This document shows, one piece after another, positions 1-11,711 of a stretch of 64,000 bases of DNA (position 1 is its first letter; each line of letters starts with the position of its first letter). Source of the stretch: Aphrophora alni (Eukaryota > Arthropoda > Insecta > Hemiptera > Aphrophoridae); the NCBI GenBank assembly GCA_963513935.1, contig OY740768.1, positions 45,068,368 to 45,132,367 on the forward strand, read 5' to 3'. The translations under genes and the position numbers were made by a program. Below the pieces are notes generated by a model. That model did not search any database, was not told the origin of the DNA, and saw only the letters and a list, made by a program, of their open reading frames with translations.

Positions 1-1319
1 ATAAGCGTGTTTCCTACACGTTTCTAGTAGTACAACGTGTTTCTGTGGATCCTGAAGTCGGCTTTTTCATGCGGAACGTAGTCTAATTATGTAGTTTTTA
101 TTTCTCTATAACATGTACATTTTGAGAAATACAAAATTGGGCTATATTATCACAATATGTTTTAAATACTTGTATATGTGTGAGTTATTGAGTTATGTGT
201 AAAATAATATTAAACGAGAAATGGATGGCAACGTACGTTCAAATGAGTCTGACAAGATGACAAAGTCAAACAGGGTTGCCTTCTAAATAAGAATATGGAA
301 ACTTTAATATATACATTGAACGAAATAATATTCTACCATAAATTATTGATAACAAGTTGATAAATACATGTAAGTTACTATTTAACTTTCAAATATATTT
401 GAGAAAGTTTGTGTGATGATATGCAAAATCGATGTTTAATTATTTGCGAAAATTTCCATTTTAAAGACTCCTGACACACAAAATTAGTAATTTTATGATG
501 ATTTCAATCAATCTGAGCAACACAAACGAAAAGGTTTTAATCAAATTTGGTATATGAGCAAATTTTAACGCTATTTCAAGAAGTGAATTTTATTTCTTAA
601 ATAACTCAAAAAATAAGGTTTCTATCAAAAGAAAAACACAAAAATTTGATTTATAAAAATATCTCAAACGAATTTAATGAAATTTGACTAAAATATACCT
701 TCACAGTATTCCAAAAACGTATTGCTCCCCATCTCTTGAAAATTGCTGGTTCCTTAATTATTGGTAAACTTAAAATAAACGCCGCCCAAGGAAGTGTTGG
801 TAAAATGAGAAGTGTAATATAACAGACGGGTATTTCATGTCACAAGTAAAGCAAAGTTATGGTTTAATAACAAATGTTACAATTTGAAAAAGAATCTATA
901 CCCTAGTTGTTTAAAACTCACTTAAATAAAATGAATAGCGGAAGAAAAACAACAAATTTATGGTGTAGTTATTTATATAAATATTTTTCAAAATATCAAC
1001 ACCTGAAAATTGTAAAACAAATTCAATAAAGCCCCCTTATACTTTCAACTTATCACCTATAAGAAATTCGTAGGGAAAAACTCAGGTATCAAGGTACTAA
1101 TATTATTTTTCTAACTAAAAAGTAGCTCAAGGATATTTTATAGTAAGTTGGCGACGATATACATCTGTTCATTTAGTACATGTGTATGTACAAAACACAA
1201 ATATACACATACATTCAAAACCCATAACTCACTATACAGCTGCAACCTGATGTGGTGTATTTAAAAAAATACTTAGCTTTGTTTAAAAGAAAAAAAAATA
1301 ATAAAACACTCCTAAATTT
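1..1319. other. AT-rich non-coding DNA
   Basis: I see no gene, splice-flanked exon or structured repeat here. The only pattern is a loose recurrence of ACGTGTTTC-like words in the first 60 bases. Likely intronic or intergenic. Confidence 0.6.
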
Positions 1320-1739
1320 CTACTGGAAGTGCGATATGGAAATTTTATACAGATCCATTAATTCACTCACCATTACATTGATTATAGATAAATGTAAACC
1401 AGTTGAACTTGTTCATGACTCCAATATAAAGGATTTCAATGAACGCGGCCATTCACGAGTTGAAAAAAAAAATCAGAGCTACAAGAAAGTCTCCATCCAT
1501 TACCAAGATAATCTGTTCGTAAACGTATATTGGACAGTTATCTCCAAATGGAGGGTTCACCGTATCTTGTAGTACGTCCATTGGACATACTAATCCGGTC
1601 CACACTCTCAGTTTTTAGAATAGACCTAATCAAGATCGGAAATTTATGTTTAGAGCATGTACATAAGAATATTAAGTCGATGAACTGCTCAATCAAGATA
1701 GTCAGTAGCAAGGAGGCCAAATTTGTGTTAAATGGTTAA
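1320..1739 (+). pseudogene. Unrecognised coding-like segment in two frames, possibly a retroelement remnant
   Basis: Two overlapping open frames are less A+T-rich than the flanks. The first (through about 1572) carries a stretch ending DNLFVNVYWTVISKW; the second (1530-1739, TAA stop) contains EGSPYLVVRPLDIL and NCSIKIVSSKEAK. The hand-over near 1510-1530 and the similar composition of both frames suggest one reading frame broken by a small indel. The second frame reads like a structured protein rather than random AT-rich translation, but I cannot name a family. A gag- or ORF1-like piece of a retroelement is one guess. No poly(A) tail, terminal repeat or target duplication is visible. The segment could also be chance. 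Confidence 0.25.
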
Positions 1740-3460
1740 GAGATTATTTAAGAATAAGCACAATTAATTGCATCTAAAGGGGACATTACACCCCTCTCGT
1801 TACCTTTGAACAACAAATAAACCCATCAGAGATAACAATGTGTGGGGGCATAATTGGACCATTATTTTTCGTTAATTTTATTTCTTACGTGGATTATCTC
1901 AACTACTACTGAAATCCGTCCTACCAGATATTAGTGAGTAATTTGTAGAAGAAGAGGTTTATGTATAGCAATATGGAGCACATCTTCACTACTATCCTGA
2001 TGTGTAATGAATTTCATCACTTTCACTAAAACTATAGCCACATTAATTGGTTTATGACAGGAAATCAGACAAATGTTTATAACATAAAACCTTCAGCAGT
2101 CTTTGCATTGAAAATAAAGTGTGAGGAGCAATACTACAAAACATTAAAGAAACTGATTCGATGTGTTTACAGCTCAATTAGTTTATGTACTTAACAGAAA
2201 TGCATGTACAACAACGGTTATCAATTCAAACAATTGCCACGATAAAAGATTTAAATTATCGCTTTCTAATATTCATTATAAAATGTATTAATTAGATATA
2301 TCTTAATAAATATTGCAATTATAATATTTCACAGTGTTTCTACATTTGTTGTTAATAACCTAATCTAGTTATGATTATAATAGTATTATAATCTTTGAAA
2401 TGGTATATTGCACGAGTCTTGGAATACAAATTAATTAAGTCAGGCATAATAGCAAACTCAAGTTGTAAGATAACAACAACGTTACAGAGGAACTCGAAGT
2501 ATTTACATATTGAATTTAAAAAAAAAAACATATTAACTTCATAGTTTGTATTGTGACCATGTATACAGTATTTAATATTATTTTATAATTAACAAATACA
2601 TCTAATTGTAACATATTACATTTTGAATAACAAGTGGATTAAGGATGTTTCCAATATCTTCTATTTTCTACGAAACTAGCTGTAAACCTGTAGAAACTTA
2701 ACACAGTAGGAATTTAGCAACACTTGTCTAAGATTTATTATTGGTATGCTAAGTAAATTATTAGTTTACAATTTTAATGGGTTATTTTATAACAAACCGA
2801 TGTTTAAAAACAGCTCACATCGTCTTTCTCAATTCAAATGTATTCAATGTTATTTTTTTCTGCCTAGAACGGTTCATTTTTACTTGGAAGAGTTCAAGGA
2901 GTGATCACTATACAATTCAATAAATATTTACAATTATTTGAAATGCTGAAATTAACAATTTATTCTTTGAAAATAAAGTTTGTATTCAAATGACATACTA
3001 AGTCGTTACAGGATAGCACAAATTGTAAAAATTAAATTTCCTAGAACAAGGAAAAATTAAAATTAATGTAGTTACTGCATAAGACAAATTGGGCGTTAGA
3101 CAAACTGAGCAGCTCATTTATATATTATTTAGAGAAACCAGCATCAATTCTTGGCAGCTTTATAACATTATAAGTTTTATTCTATAAACTATTCCTCTGT
3201 GGTGATTATGCAAGAAACAACCAGTGAGCTTAAAACAAACAGGAAAAACGACTTCATTTCCTTGACGTTACTAAATAACGTTGGTTTAATAGCGCCATGT
3301 TGGTAATGGTCAGGCAGTCATCTATTTATTACTAAACACTATATCAAGTCGGTTTAAAATCATTTAAATCAATATATTAATTTGATTTTTGTGATGAACC
3401 ATCTTTATGTTACAGCTATAGTTTATGTTTTATAATGTTATTACATCCAACAATATGACA
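1740..3460. other. AT-rich non-coding DNA
   Basis: No convincing gene, exon or repeat structure is visible. A short A10 run lies near 2520, and an ATTTAATT-rich background prevails. Confidence 0.6.
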
Positions 3461-3461
3461 G

Positions 3462-4075
3462 AAACAAGCTTTAGTGAAGATCATTAGTTGCATTGGCACA
3501 AAGAAAAAAAAGTCCCTTACTATAGTCTTACCGAGTGATCAATCTGTTTTTTTTTCTTGAGGGATTTAATTTGCAGGAACCCTAAAGATTATTTTTTTAT
3601 TCTTTAATGGAGTTATAATAAATTGGTTGTACAGGAACCGTGAGTGAAATTTAACCACTAGCTTCGTCAATTACTTTAATTTGAAAACGAAGCGTTATAT
3701 TTTGCATTTGAAGGAAAGATAAATAAAAATAATACTATATAATAAGTACTATTATAATTAAAATTAGTAGTTGTTGACCTAGATAACTTAATATAACTAA
3801 AAATACCTATACATATACAACTTAACTGTTAACAAAAAGATAATTCAAACTCTTACAGTACGACTGTATAAATAAAGCATAATAGTTTATTTAAAGGAAA
3901 CAGTTGCATTCATAGCAGATGTTGAAAACATTAGTATTTAAAGAACCATGTAAATAAATACGGTCTAGAAACTATGCATTATGTAACCATCATGTTGAAA
4001 AATAACCGAATCAACAAACTATAGTTCTAAATTTGAACTGTGTTGACAATAAAACAATTCGAATTTAGTTAGTGT
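3462..4075 (+). repeat. Diverged ~600-bp dispersed repeat, copy 1
   Basis: This stretch aligns by eye, in the same orientation, with 15983-16590. Landmarks occur in the same order: CTTTAGTGAAGATCATT, then GAGGGATTTAATTTGC / GAGATTTAATTTACC, then ATAACTTAATATAACTAAAA / ATAACTTAATACAACTAAAA, then GGTCTAGAAACTAT / GGTCTTGAAACTAT. Identity is perhaps 65-75% with many indels. No open frame spans it, and no terminal repeat or tail is evident. It could be an old transposon or a duplicated non-coding block. Confidence 0.7.
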
Positions 4076-6073
4076 GTAATATTTAAGTTAAATCAAAATA
4101 ATTAACATTCAAATTAAACCACGTACGATACTCTCATTTTCTTTCTGCTCCAATTTAGATTGGAGATAACATACAGGAGTAATCTTTCTCTACACACTCC
4201 AATTTTACTTTTCTTCTTATTCTCTTATATTCTATTGTGAAATTCAGATAATTATAATTCCTTTATCATTTTTGCGTAAGGACGAAAGCCGGTCAGGTCC
4301 CTCTTTTTTCCACTTTCTGACTAGTTAACTAAGATGAAACCCCAAAGCTGTAGCTTCACCTGTATTGCATATCTAAGGATTGTATTTAGTATTTTTAGTT
4401 TCTATTTAGTATTAGTGTTAATTCTAATAAGACACTTTATTCATTTATCCTTCATTATAACTTTATTTTGGTGGTTTTCTGAAATTTTTATTTTTTGCGT
4501 GTAAGACGATATTGGAGAAATTAATAAATTTATTATTAAATTATTTTCAATCAAACTTTGGTTATTAAAGTACCTTTGCATACACTTTACTAATTGACAA
4601 GTCGGAGAATACAATTCAATAATCAGTATGCAGCTGATAAGCTACCATGACAAGAAAAAATGAAAATTTGTTGCATTATATTTCAGTACTGGTTCTTAAT
4701 CTGAAGTCTATCTTGATTGTAATAGATATTCAAGCTGCGCAATAAGTAATAGACAAGAAGGAAATAACGTCATAGAGGGGCAGCTTTTTGGAAATTATCC
4801 GTAAAACTAACAGTAAAACCTTTGTTACAGGTTAAATTCACAAAATTCAGAACTACTGTATATCATATAATTATTTGGTGTTATTTTAAAGTTATGATTT
4901 TGAAGGTTTTAATTTTTTCTTAATAATTCTCCTTTTTCTAAAAAAAAAAACAAACATTGTCTGTGCACCAATAGCAAATTAAACGTACTTTAAAAATTTA
5001 TTGTTGCAAAAAATGTTTTAAATATGAAAATTGACAGCCTTTTAAAATTTAATAACAAATGTTTCTATTTAACAAAATACTACAATCTTTAGCTAACCTA
5101 TCAAATTTGGGACCTTCATTTTTAAGGGACTTTAACAAATATATTTTACAACAAATCTATCTGTTAAAATCTCCCTCATAAAATCATTGAACATTATAGC
5201 TTACTGTAGGTATTCAACAAAAAATAAAAGTTGATTGGTAATTTTTAAAATTATGGCTAAAACTTTACTTGTAGGCCCTAATGTTTTATACTGGCTGCTA
5301 TTCCATACAGATCCAATTATTCGTATCTTCAATGTTGACCTATTGTATGCAAGCTTGTCGATATGCATGCATTGGTATAATTGGATTGTTATTGGTATAT
5401 TATTTGGAATATTTTTCATCATTTGGGTATATACAAATTAAATCACAACTTTTGAAAATATGAATCGACACTCGTTAACACTGGACGAATTACTGGTAAA
5501 AAAACCTTATTACTATGTTAGAAAATGAAATAAATACTAGTGAAATAGAAAGAAACTATGGCTATAGCTAAGCAAGCGGTAAAAACAACTATATTTCTCG
5601 GTTTAGCAATTGATAAGGAGAGTGGAATTATACTCGTCAAATTAATTATTTTAAAAAAATTTCGTCTTAATTTTATCTATACAAATAACGGTAAATGCGG
5701 AAATAGTTTTACCAGTAAATCATCATTACTCAACAACTTTAAAGATAGAATGCACAGAGTTTTAAAAACATTGTGTATTTATTTGAAACTGTGGTGTTTT
5801 TACTTGTTCTATTTGTTGTGCAATACCTTTTATTTCAAAAATGAACAACTTAACCCATATTGACAGTCAAAGGTTCATGTTGGTAGTTTCTAATTTTGTA
5901 ACAAACTATAAGTTTCATTGACATTCAATTTTGAATATTAATTTGTGTGTTATATCTTCACATGTAAACAAAAAGTTTATGTAAAATTATTATATAAATA
6001 TTCATATATTCCACATATAAATACGTTTTCTGTGCCGGTGTCACTTTACTCAGGACCGAAAGTTATACCGAAT
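4076..6073. other. AT-rich non-coding DNA with chance ORFs
   Basis: Short open frames occur at 5235-5441 and 5558-5863. Their translations are dominated by I, L, F, K and Y, as expected of AT-rich chance frames, with no domain or splice framing. I treat them as noise. A small palindrome (CTCCAATTTAGATTGGAG) lies near 4147. Confidence 0.55.
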
Positions 6074-6096
6074 AACCTAACCTAACCTAACCTAAC
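6074..6096 (-). repeat. Interstitial telomere-like (TTAGG)4
   Basis: Four and a half tandem CCTAA units on the + strand, i.e. TTAGG on the minus strand, the canonical arthropod telomere repeat. It is far too short and too embedded to be a chromosome end. Such short interstitial tracts are usually relics of break repair or simple-sequence slippage. Two-unit versions occur at 25783-25794 and 63643-63653. Confidence 0.85.
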
Positions 6097-7189
6097 ATGT
6101 TTTATTCATGTAAAATACTAACCGCGCGCATAAATTTTAAAACTATCATAAAGAGTGCAACGTTTTCTTTCACAAATTTTTATCTTTTCAGTATACACAA
6201 CTTTTATTTAACAAATGTAATTATGTAAATTTTGGTTTTTAATTCAAATACTTTTGCAAAAAAAACTATTTAAAAACACAATAAATGTCAGTTAAATATT
6301 CTATTAGGGTTCATACAAATTCAATCTTTTGTCTAGCTATTTTGAAAGTTTAAATAATTTACATTTATTTAAACACATATTGGTAAATTCTAAAATTAAA
6401 TTCTATAACTTACATATATTTTATATTATTTACATAATTAATAATATGCTTTAAATCTGTCTATATGCACTAGACACATATCAAAAATTGTTTAGATATA
6501 CATTTTGAATAACAAAATATATATAATTTACCTTTTTCAATATACCTACTTTCTCAATTTTGTAAAATTAACTTGAGATGGTTGTTTTACATTAAAGATA
6601 ATTTATTTGATTAAATCGTGTTTTTTTGTTGTTATTATTTTTACTTTTAAAGTTAATGGATTGATTGTACTTAATACTCCAGTTTCCTTTCCTCTGGGAT
6701 ATTATTCTAAACTATCTTTGTTTAAATTTTTATTATTTTCTATTTGTTAAAATGACAATTCGAGATATTTTCATCTGAGTAACAAATTTAATGGTTGCAT
6801 ACAATTGTTTACAGTTTCAATTTCCACTGTGCACATTGTGAATGTCAGATTTTAAGACATGTAATATTTTTGGATCAGACATGGCCAGAAATGGCTATCT
6901 GGGAGGTGAAATAGTAAATTATTGTTATATGTTATTCTAAAGATTTTCTTTGGCTTAAAGTAGACATTTTGAGTTAAACACTTTAGGTATAATTTTAATG
7001 TTCCCGAAAATCTATAATATTGATAACAGATATTTCGGGTAACATTTTAAAGTAGATTTATTTTTTCATAAAAATGTATTTTTCTTTAAAGTAAGTAGAA
7101 ATATTAAATACATTTTACTTATAGAAGATTTTTCATCAAGAAGATACTTTATCCAATAATGTATGTTTTACTTAGCGTAAAGAAAATCG
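6097..7189. other. AT-rich non-coding DNA
   Basis: No gene or repeat family recognised. Scattered poly-T and poly-A tracts only. Confidence 0.6.
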
Positions 7190-7305
7190 AATAACTGGGT
7201 AACTTCCTAACATCCCAAGAGACACAGAACTCAATCCAATTTCAAAGTGACCAAGTAAGGGAGCCTAAATAAACACATATTACAAGCAAAGAGCTGTTGA
7301 ATGTT
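7190..7305 (+). repeat. Dispersed repeat with inverted partner at 20427-20540
   Basis: Reverse-complementing 20427-20540 gives the same ordered words: GGTAACTT, GAGACACA, CCAATTTCAAAGTG, CCTAAATAAACACATA (TTAAATAAACACATA in the partner) and AAAGAGCTGTTGA. Identity is roughly 75-80%. No ORF. Similarity fades beyond the block on both sides, so this looks like two insertions of one short element or a fragment of one. Confidence 0.7.
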
Positions 7306-7316
7306 CACGAACATTC
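7299..7316. promoter_or_regulatory. Perfect heat-shock-element-like palindrome (chance not excluded)
   Basis: GAATGTTCACGAACATTC consists of four alternating nGAAn/nTTCn modules (GAA-TTC-GAA-TTC), the consensus bound by trimeric heat-shock factor. It sits at the edge of the 7190-7305 repeat and is not preserved in that repeat's partner at 20.4 kb. No promoter or gene start is visible nearby, so function is doubtful. Confidence 0.3.
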
Positions 7317-8312
7317 AAGCATTATATAGCAAGCAAGTGGTTTGTTTGTGGACAACGGTTCAAGTGAATTCAGCTGATAATGAAGAGTGACTCAAACTGA
7401 AGGACCATTAAAGACGTCAAAATAATACTACATCATCTTAGATTGTGTTGTCTGTAATATTTATTTTTTGTGATCTTTTTGAGACCGAAAGTTGTTTTGT
7501 GAAATTTGTTTTTAGTGTGTATCAATTTATTATCAATAAAATAAAATATATTTTATTTAAGTTTTTATTTATTTCGAAGTATCTAAAAATAAATTTGCAT
7601 TATTTTGTTATACTTTAAGTAGAGGGAAACTATTATAAGACTAAGTCCACATACTAATAATTAATCACAAAGTATCTTATGTTGTAATAAAAAGGAATTT
7701 CATGAATTTTATCATTTGCGGCTCTTCATGTTATGGAAGTGATATCTAGTACAGTGTTAAATAATTATTACGTTTTCTGATTTTAAAATTATTTAATGAA
7801 AACAGATTGTTTAAATTATTACCAAGGTTTAAACGAATATTTGCCATAATTTTCATATGTAAAAACTAACGAATTTTCAAGATTATAAACAAACTCTAGT
7901 TATTAAGTCATATTCCTACATTTACTTTTTCCACACCCTTTAACAGTTTGTCGTGCTTTGTATAGTGAAGTACTGAGTCCGGTGGTTTTTTTTATCACGT
8001 TTTTTGTATATAGTATTAGTTTTCACTCCACAGGGGTAGTTTTATAAGTAGGTTCTTTTATTAGATTATGTTTTGGTTTATATTTCCAACATGGCGCCAG
8101 GTTACTGGGCTATGTTAGTGTTTTACACTGTTATATTTTTTAGAATCATCCCTTGATAACAAATGTTTATTTTCAATCTCGAAATGTCATGTATTAGTTT
8201 ATATGAACACAAATGATGGCGAATATAAATTATACCATACCGTACTAATAATTTTTAACTTTAAATTGATTGATTTTAACGCTAATACTATTTTTACCAG
8301 CAGGTATTGAAA
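7317..8312. other. AT-rich non-coding DNA
   Basis: No gene seen. The word CAACATGGCGCC near 8088 resembles the reverse complement of a word near 3290, too short to define a repeat. Confidence 0.55.
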
Positions 8313-8427
8313 ATACAATAATATTTCAAGTGAAAAATATACGACCTAAACTGGGAATCGAACCCAGGACCTTTGGCGCCTAAATCAAAAGTCCTGGGTT
8401 CGATTCATACTTGAAATATTATTGTAT
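8313..8427. repeat. tRNA-like foldback (nested inverted repeats)
   Basis: The outer arms 8313-8331 and 8409-8427 are perfect 19-bp reverse complements. A second, inner pair of perfect 16-bp arms lies at 8355-8370 and 8391-8406 (GTCCTGGGTTCGATTC on the + strand at 8391). The inner arm is a classic tRNA T-arm/B-box core (GGTTCGATTC). On the minus strand the 8351-8385 side reads like the 3' half of a tRNA, with GGCGCC and then GGTCCTGGGTTCGATTC. No tRNA 5' half, D-arm or acceptor stem can be assembled, so this is not a tRNA gene. A tRNA-derived SINE piece that inserted twice head-to-head, or a small MITE, are alternatives. Confidence 0.75.
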
Positions 8428-8870
8428 ATTAATTATTGCACGTGTATAATTAAAACATTGTTTAGTATTGGGTTTTAACACACTCCATTGACAATAGGCA
8501 GATACCATATCGAATACAACTTAAACAATTTCAGATCGAAAATTTTCTAAAAAATTTAACTTTATTTTCTTAACCCTTTCAAAACCTTCTTTATTTTGCG
8601 TTCATGGAAGAGAATAAACATTTATTAAATAGAGTTATAAACTTTTTGTAAATTAAACAACATTATTATACAACTCGTTATAACGCACATAATTTATTCA
8701 CTTTAATTAATAATAAATGAGTATACAGAAGCTGTTTTAATTTTATAGAAACTAATGTCGTTTTATATTTCATTACTTTTAAAATTAATATAATACTTGA
8801 ATGATTATTATTTTATTATTCTATCTGATTATGTGCACTGTATTTTAATATATTTCTCTTTGAATAATTT
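8428..8870. other. AT-rich non-coding DNA
   Basis: Nothing beyond AT-rich sequence; it ends at the target site of the retroposed tail that follows. Confidence 0.6.
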
Positions 8871-9010
8871 ATCCCTTAAATCGTTGCGAGAGTAGTTCCG
8901 GACCAGGATCCTGGAAAAGAGGTTAGGGTTTAGTGGGTAAACCGGATGAACCGGGAGTCCCACACACCGGGAGACTAGTCTCCTGATGGTGCCTAATGCA
9001 TTCCCCCCTC

Positions 9011-9064
<54 letters not shown>

Positions 9065-9070
9065 AAATCG
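8871..9070 (+). mobile_element. 5'-truncated non-LTR retrotransposon 3' tail with target-site duplication
   Basis: A ~174-bp insert (8884-9057) is flanked by a perfect 13-bp direct repeat, ATCCCTTAAATCG, at 8871-8883 and 9058-9070. It ends in an A tract of over 40 bases. The body is GC-richer than the flanks and contains GGTTAGGGTTTAGTGGGTA, then GGGAGTCCCAC, then GCCTAATGCATT. The same ordered motifs occur at 31470-31569, downstream of a recognisable R1-like coding end, so this is the 3' UTR of the same R1/LOA-like family, severely 5'-truncated. The exact duplication and intact poly(A) indicate a fairly young event. A SINE that borrowed this tail is possible. Confidence 0.9.
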
Positions 9071-9769
9071 AGTTTCAATTTCAAAGTGATTAAAAGTTTT
9101 TCATTACCGTAAATTAAATAACATTGCGCTAATTATGTAGTAAGTACAGGAAAACATGATTTAAAATTTTGAATTTATCTTCCCCACGCACGGAATTAAT
9201 CATAAAAATATAAGAAATAATATTTGATTATACCCTTCAAATAAAACTAAGCCTTGTGTTTGAGTTATAGGTTATTCCTGTTTTACTAATAAGTTCCAAT
9301 ATAATATTTCGGTACATAATTGCCAATGGATTTTTTGAGACGTAATGTGCTGAATTATAGTATAAATTTCTTAAAAACATATTGCAAATAGGAGTATTGA
9401 ATCCTTTTTATATTTACAACCAAAACTAAAGACACTTGTTTAAAAACAAACAAACAAATATTACATTTTTGTATAACTATGACTATAAATGAAATTCCGT
9501 TCAAATTTGTAAAAAAAAATAGACGAAATCTAAATGGGGGGGTGTAAACAACTTCCACAATACATCGTTTAAAGAATAAATTAAAATTGGAACAATTATT
9601 AGAACAGTAAATCTAAAATGTATTTTGAAAACGTGTATTTATCATTAGTTAAAAACAGGAATTAAATAGAAAATGTAATGAACATCATTTAATTTTCTTT
9701 ATAGTTTTAAATTACGCATCACCTCTTCAACAGTTTCAAGTGAAATGTCCTGTAAATTATAGATTGCCT
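9071..9769. other. AT-rich non-coding DNA
   Basis: No gene recognised. A minus-strand open frame at 9355-9558 is F/V/I-rich and looks accidental. Confidence 0.55.
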
Positions 9770-10050
9770 TAGTTTAAACGTTTCCTAACAGCTTTAACCT
9801 ACATTAAATGCATCGTTTTAAATAATTGGTAAAGCAATAAAATTAACCTAAAGCGAACGCTGTTTTTAAGACATATATATCATGATGCTAAGAAAGTAAT
9901 TAACTTAACTCGGAGATTTGTTGCTAGTTTTGACCCCAATGGCGATTATTTACGCAACGTAATAAGGTTTTGTCTTTATAAAAATACAATTTGGAAGAGT
10001 TTCCTGAAGGCGTTTTAATCGATAGATTAAAATTAGTCAATGTTACAAGA
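9770..10050 (+). repeat. Dispersed repeat with inverted partner at 25375-25640
   Basis: The reverse complement of 25375-25640 matches this block in order over about 270 bp: ACATTAAATGCATCG, AAGCAATAAAA, GAACGCTGT, AAGACATATATAT, AAAGTAATTAA, GAGATTTGTTGCT, CCCCAATG-CGATTATTTAC and GAAGAGTTTC-TGAAGG. Core identity is around 85-90%, the best of the long-range pairs in this window. No ORF, tail or terminal repeat is seen. The unit could be a non-autonomous transposon. Confidence 0.8.
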
Positions 10051-10839
10051 TATAATTATAGAAAAACAAAATAAATAAAACATTTCATTAGGAAAAAAAA
10101 TAATGTTTATAATTACTTACTTCATAATCATAAAAATTTACAGACTTAGTTGAAAATCAGGTTTATAAATTGCTATATCGGGATATTAACATAATATCAT
10201 TGAATCAAATCACATTATTCTCAAAGTTTAAGGATGGCACAGTAACAAAACAATTCTCTATAAAATACAATAAAAACACTATATTTAACAAATATCCAAT
10301 AACTGGAAGTAAATGATACAATCGGACAATCTTTAAATGTTAGCCATCGGATTCGTCTACTTTTGAAAGATCCTTATTAAGTCATTTTTTCCTTCTATTT
10401 TATAAGTCACAGAAAATTCAAGATGATTAACCAATATTTAAAGATTGCGCAATTGTAACGTTAATATTCCTACTTGCAATTATACTTATTAAAGATTTAA
10501 ATTCCAGGGAAGAATTTAATGTCGTATCGTTAAATAATTGTAATTCATATACCTTGTAGAAGTAATTAAAATTAAAAGAAAACAGTCAAAAATGCCAACA
10601 TTTGTAACTAAATTTAATTTCAATGTCATTGCTAACTTTTTTCCTATATTTTGACATATCCATGATATTTTTCTAACTAAAATATGTTACCAACACAAAA
10701 TATTTTCAATTTTATATTCAATTAAAAACTTCCATTGTATAGAATTTATAAAATCCACAATAAAATATTATCTACCTTTAAAAAATAATCCTTTCCACTC
10801 ACAAGGATCGTAATAAAAGAAGAAATTCGACACCGTAGT
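10051..10839. other. AT-rich non-coding DNA
   Basis: Nothing recognised. It ends at the TA target site of the transposon that follows. Confidence 0.6.
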
Positions 10840-10841
10840 TA

Positions 10842-10866
10842 AGGTAGGGGGCCCAAATTTCGTCCC
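10842..10866 (+). repeat. Left terminal inverted repeat of the 10.8-12.3 kb transposon
   Basis: Exact reverse complement of 12272-12296 over all 25 bases. The outermost base follows the TA target dinucleotide directly. Confidence 0.95.
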
Positions 10867-11453
10867 CTAGTCCAATTTTGAGTTTTGGGGGCCAAATGAA
10901 ATGTAACATCAACCTCAAATTTGGTGTACGTATTTCATAGTCAATTGCTTACTTGACTATCTATCTCTGAAATCGAAATATTTAATATATATTATAATAT
11001 AAATTTAATTCTAAATCTCTATATAAATCATTTGTCAAAGAAAGTGTTCCTAATTCCGTCCCCCTTAAGTGTTGTGAGGAAAGGTGATTATTAGACAGTT
11101 CCAGTGGTTATATATGAAATAAAATGATTTATTAAGTATAAACAGATCGTAGTTAATAAAAAATGAATTATAAATATAAATAACTTATTAATTTAGCCAT
11201 CCAAACAAATATCACAAATAAATTTAATTAGGTCTTTGGTTTGATTGCAATTTTCGTGGTGCCACTGAAAATATTTTATGCAACAAATCCATTTTTCACC
11301 GGATTTGTTGGACGAATAATTCTTTCCACAGACAGGACACTGAGCGTCATCATTATCACTATCCTCATTGTCGGTGGACACGTAATCAATGTCACTGCAT
11401 TCACTGTCACTTGATGATTCAGTTTTCTTCTTGGGTGCAGTTCGTTCAATTTT

Positions 11454-11689
11454 CTTAGGCAATGACGACTCAAGTCTCTTACGAGCCTTGATTTGTTGCG
11501 GGGTCATAGATGAAGATGAAGAGTTTGTTGATGGATTAGAATTGGTTGCAGGGGTCTTAGGCAATGACGACTCAAGTCTCTTACGAGCCTTGATTTGTTG
11601 CGGGGTCACAGATGAAGATGAAGAGTTTGTTGATGGATTAGAATTGGTTGCAGGGGTCTTAGGCAATGACGATGAAAGTCTCTTACGAG
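11454..11689 (-). repeat. 102-bp in-frame tandem repeat inside the transposase remnant
   Basis: Two full 102-bp units begin at 11454 and 11556. A third partial unit starts at 11658 and stops matching near 11689. The unit is a multiple of three, so it adds exactly 34 residues (Ser/Thr/Asn-rich plus a KARKRLES basic patch). The full copies are almost identical, so the duplication is younger than the element. Confidence 0.9.
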
Positions 11690-11711
11690 TAGGAGAATTT
11701 TTCTTGGCAAA

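Noticed and set aside
1252..1572. A complete 106-residue host gene
   Set aside because: No promoter, splice signals or recognisable domain; the Lys/Asn-rich start is AT-driven. Only the 3' two-thirds look coding-like, and they are listed as a possible remnant.
5235..5863. Small membrane-protein genes
   Set aside because: Hydrophobic residues (I, F, L, Y) are expected from AT-rich codons; both strands are open at 5201-5463, typical of chance.
6074..6096. A chromosome end
   Set aside because: Only four to five units, flanked by unremarkable sequence on both sides.
8350..8410. A tRNA gene, suggested by GGTTCGATTC on both strands
   Set aside because: Only the T-arm half can be formed. No D-arm, acceptor stem pairing or A-box lies at the right distance on either strand; the structure is an inverted duplication.
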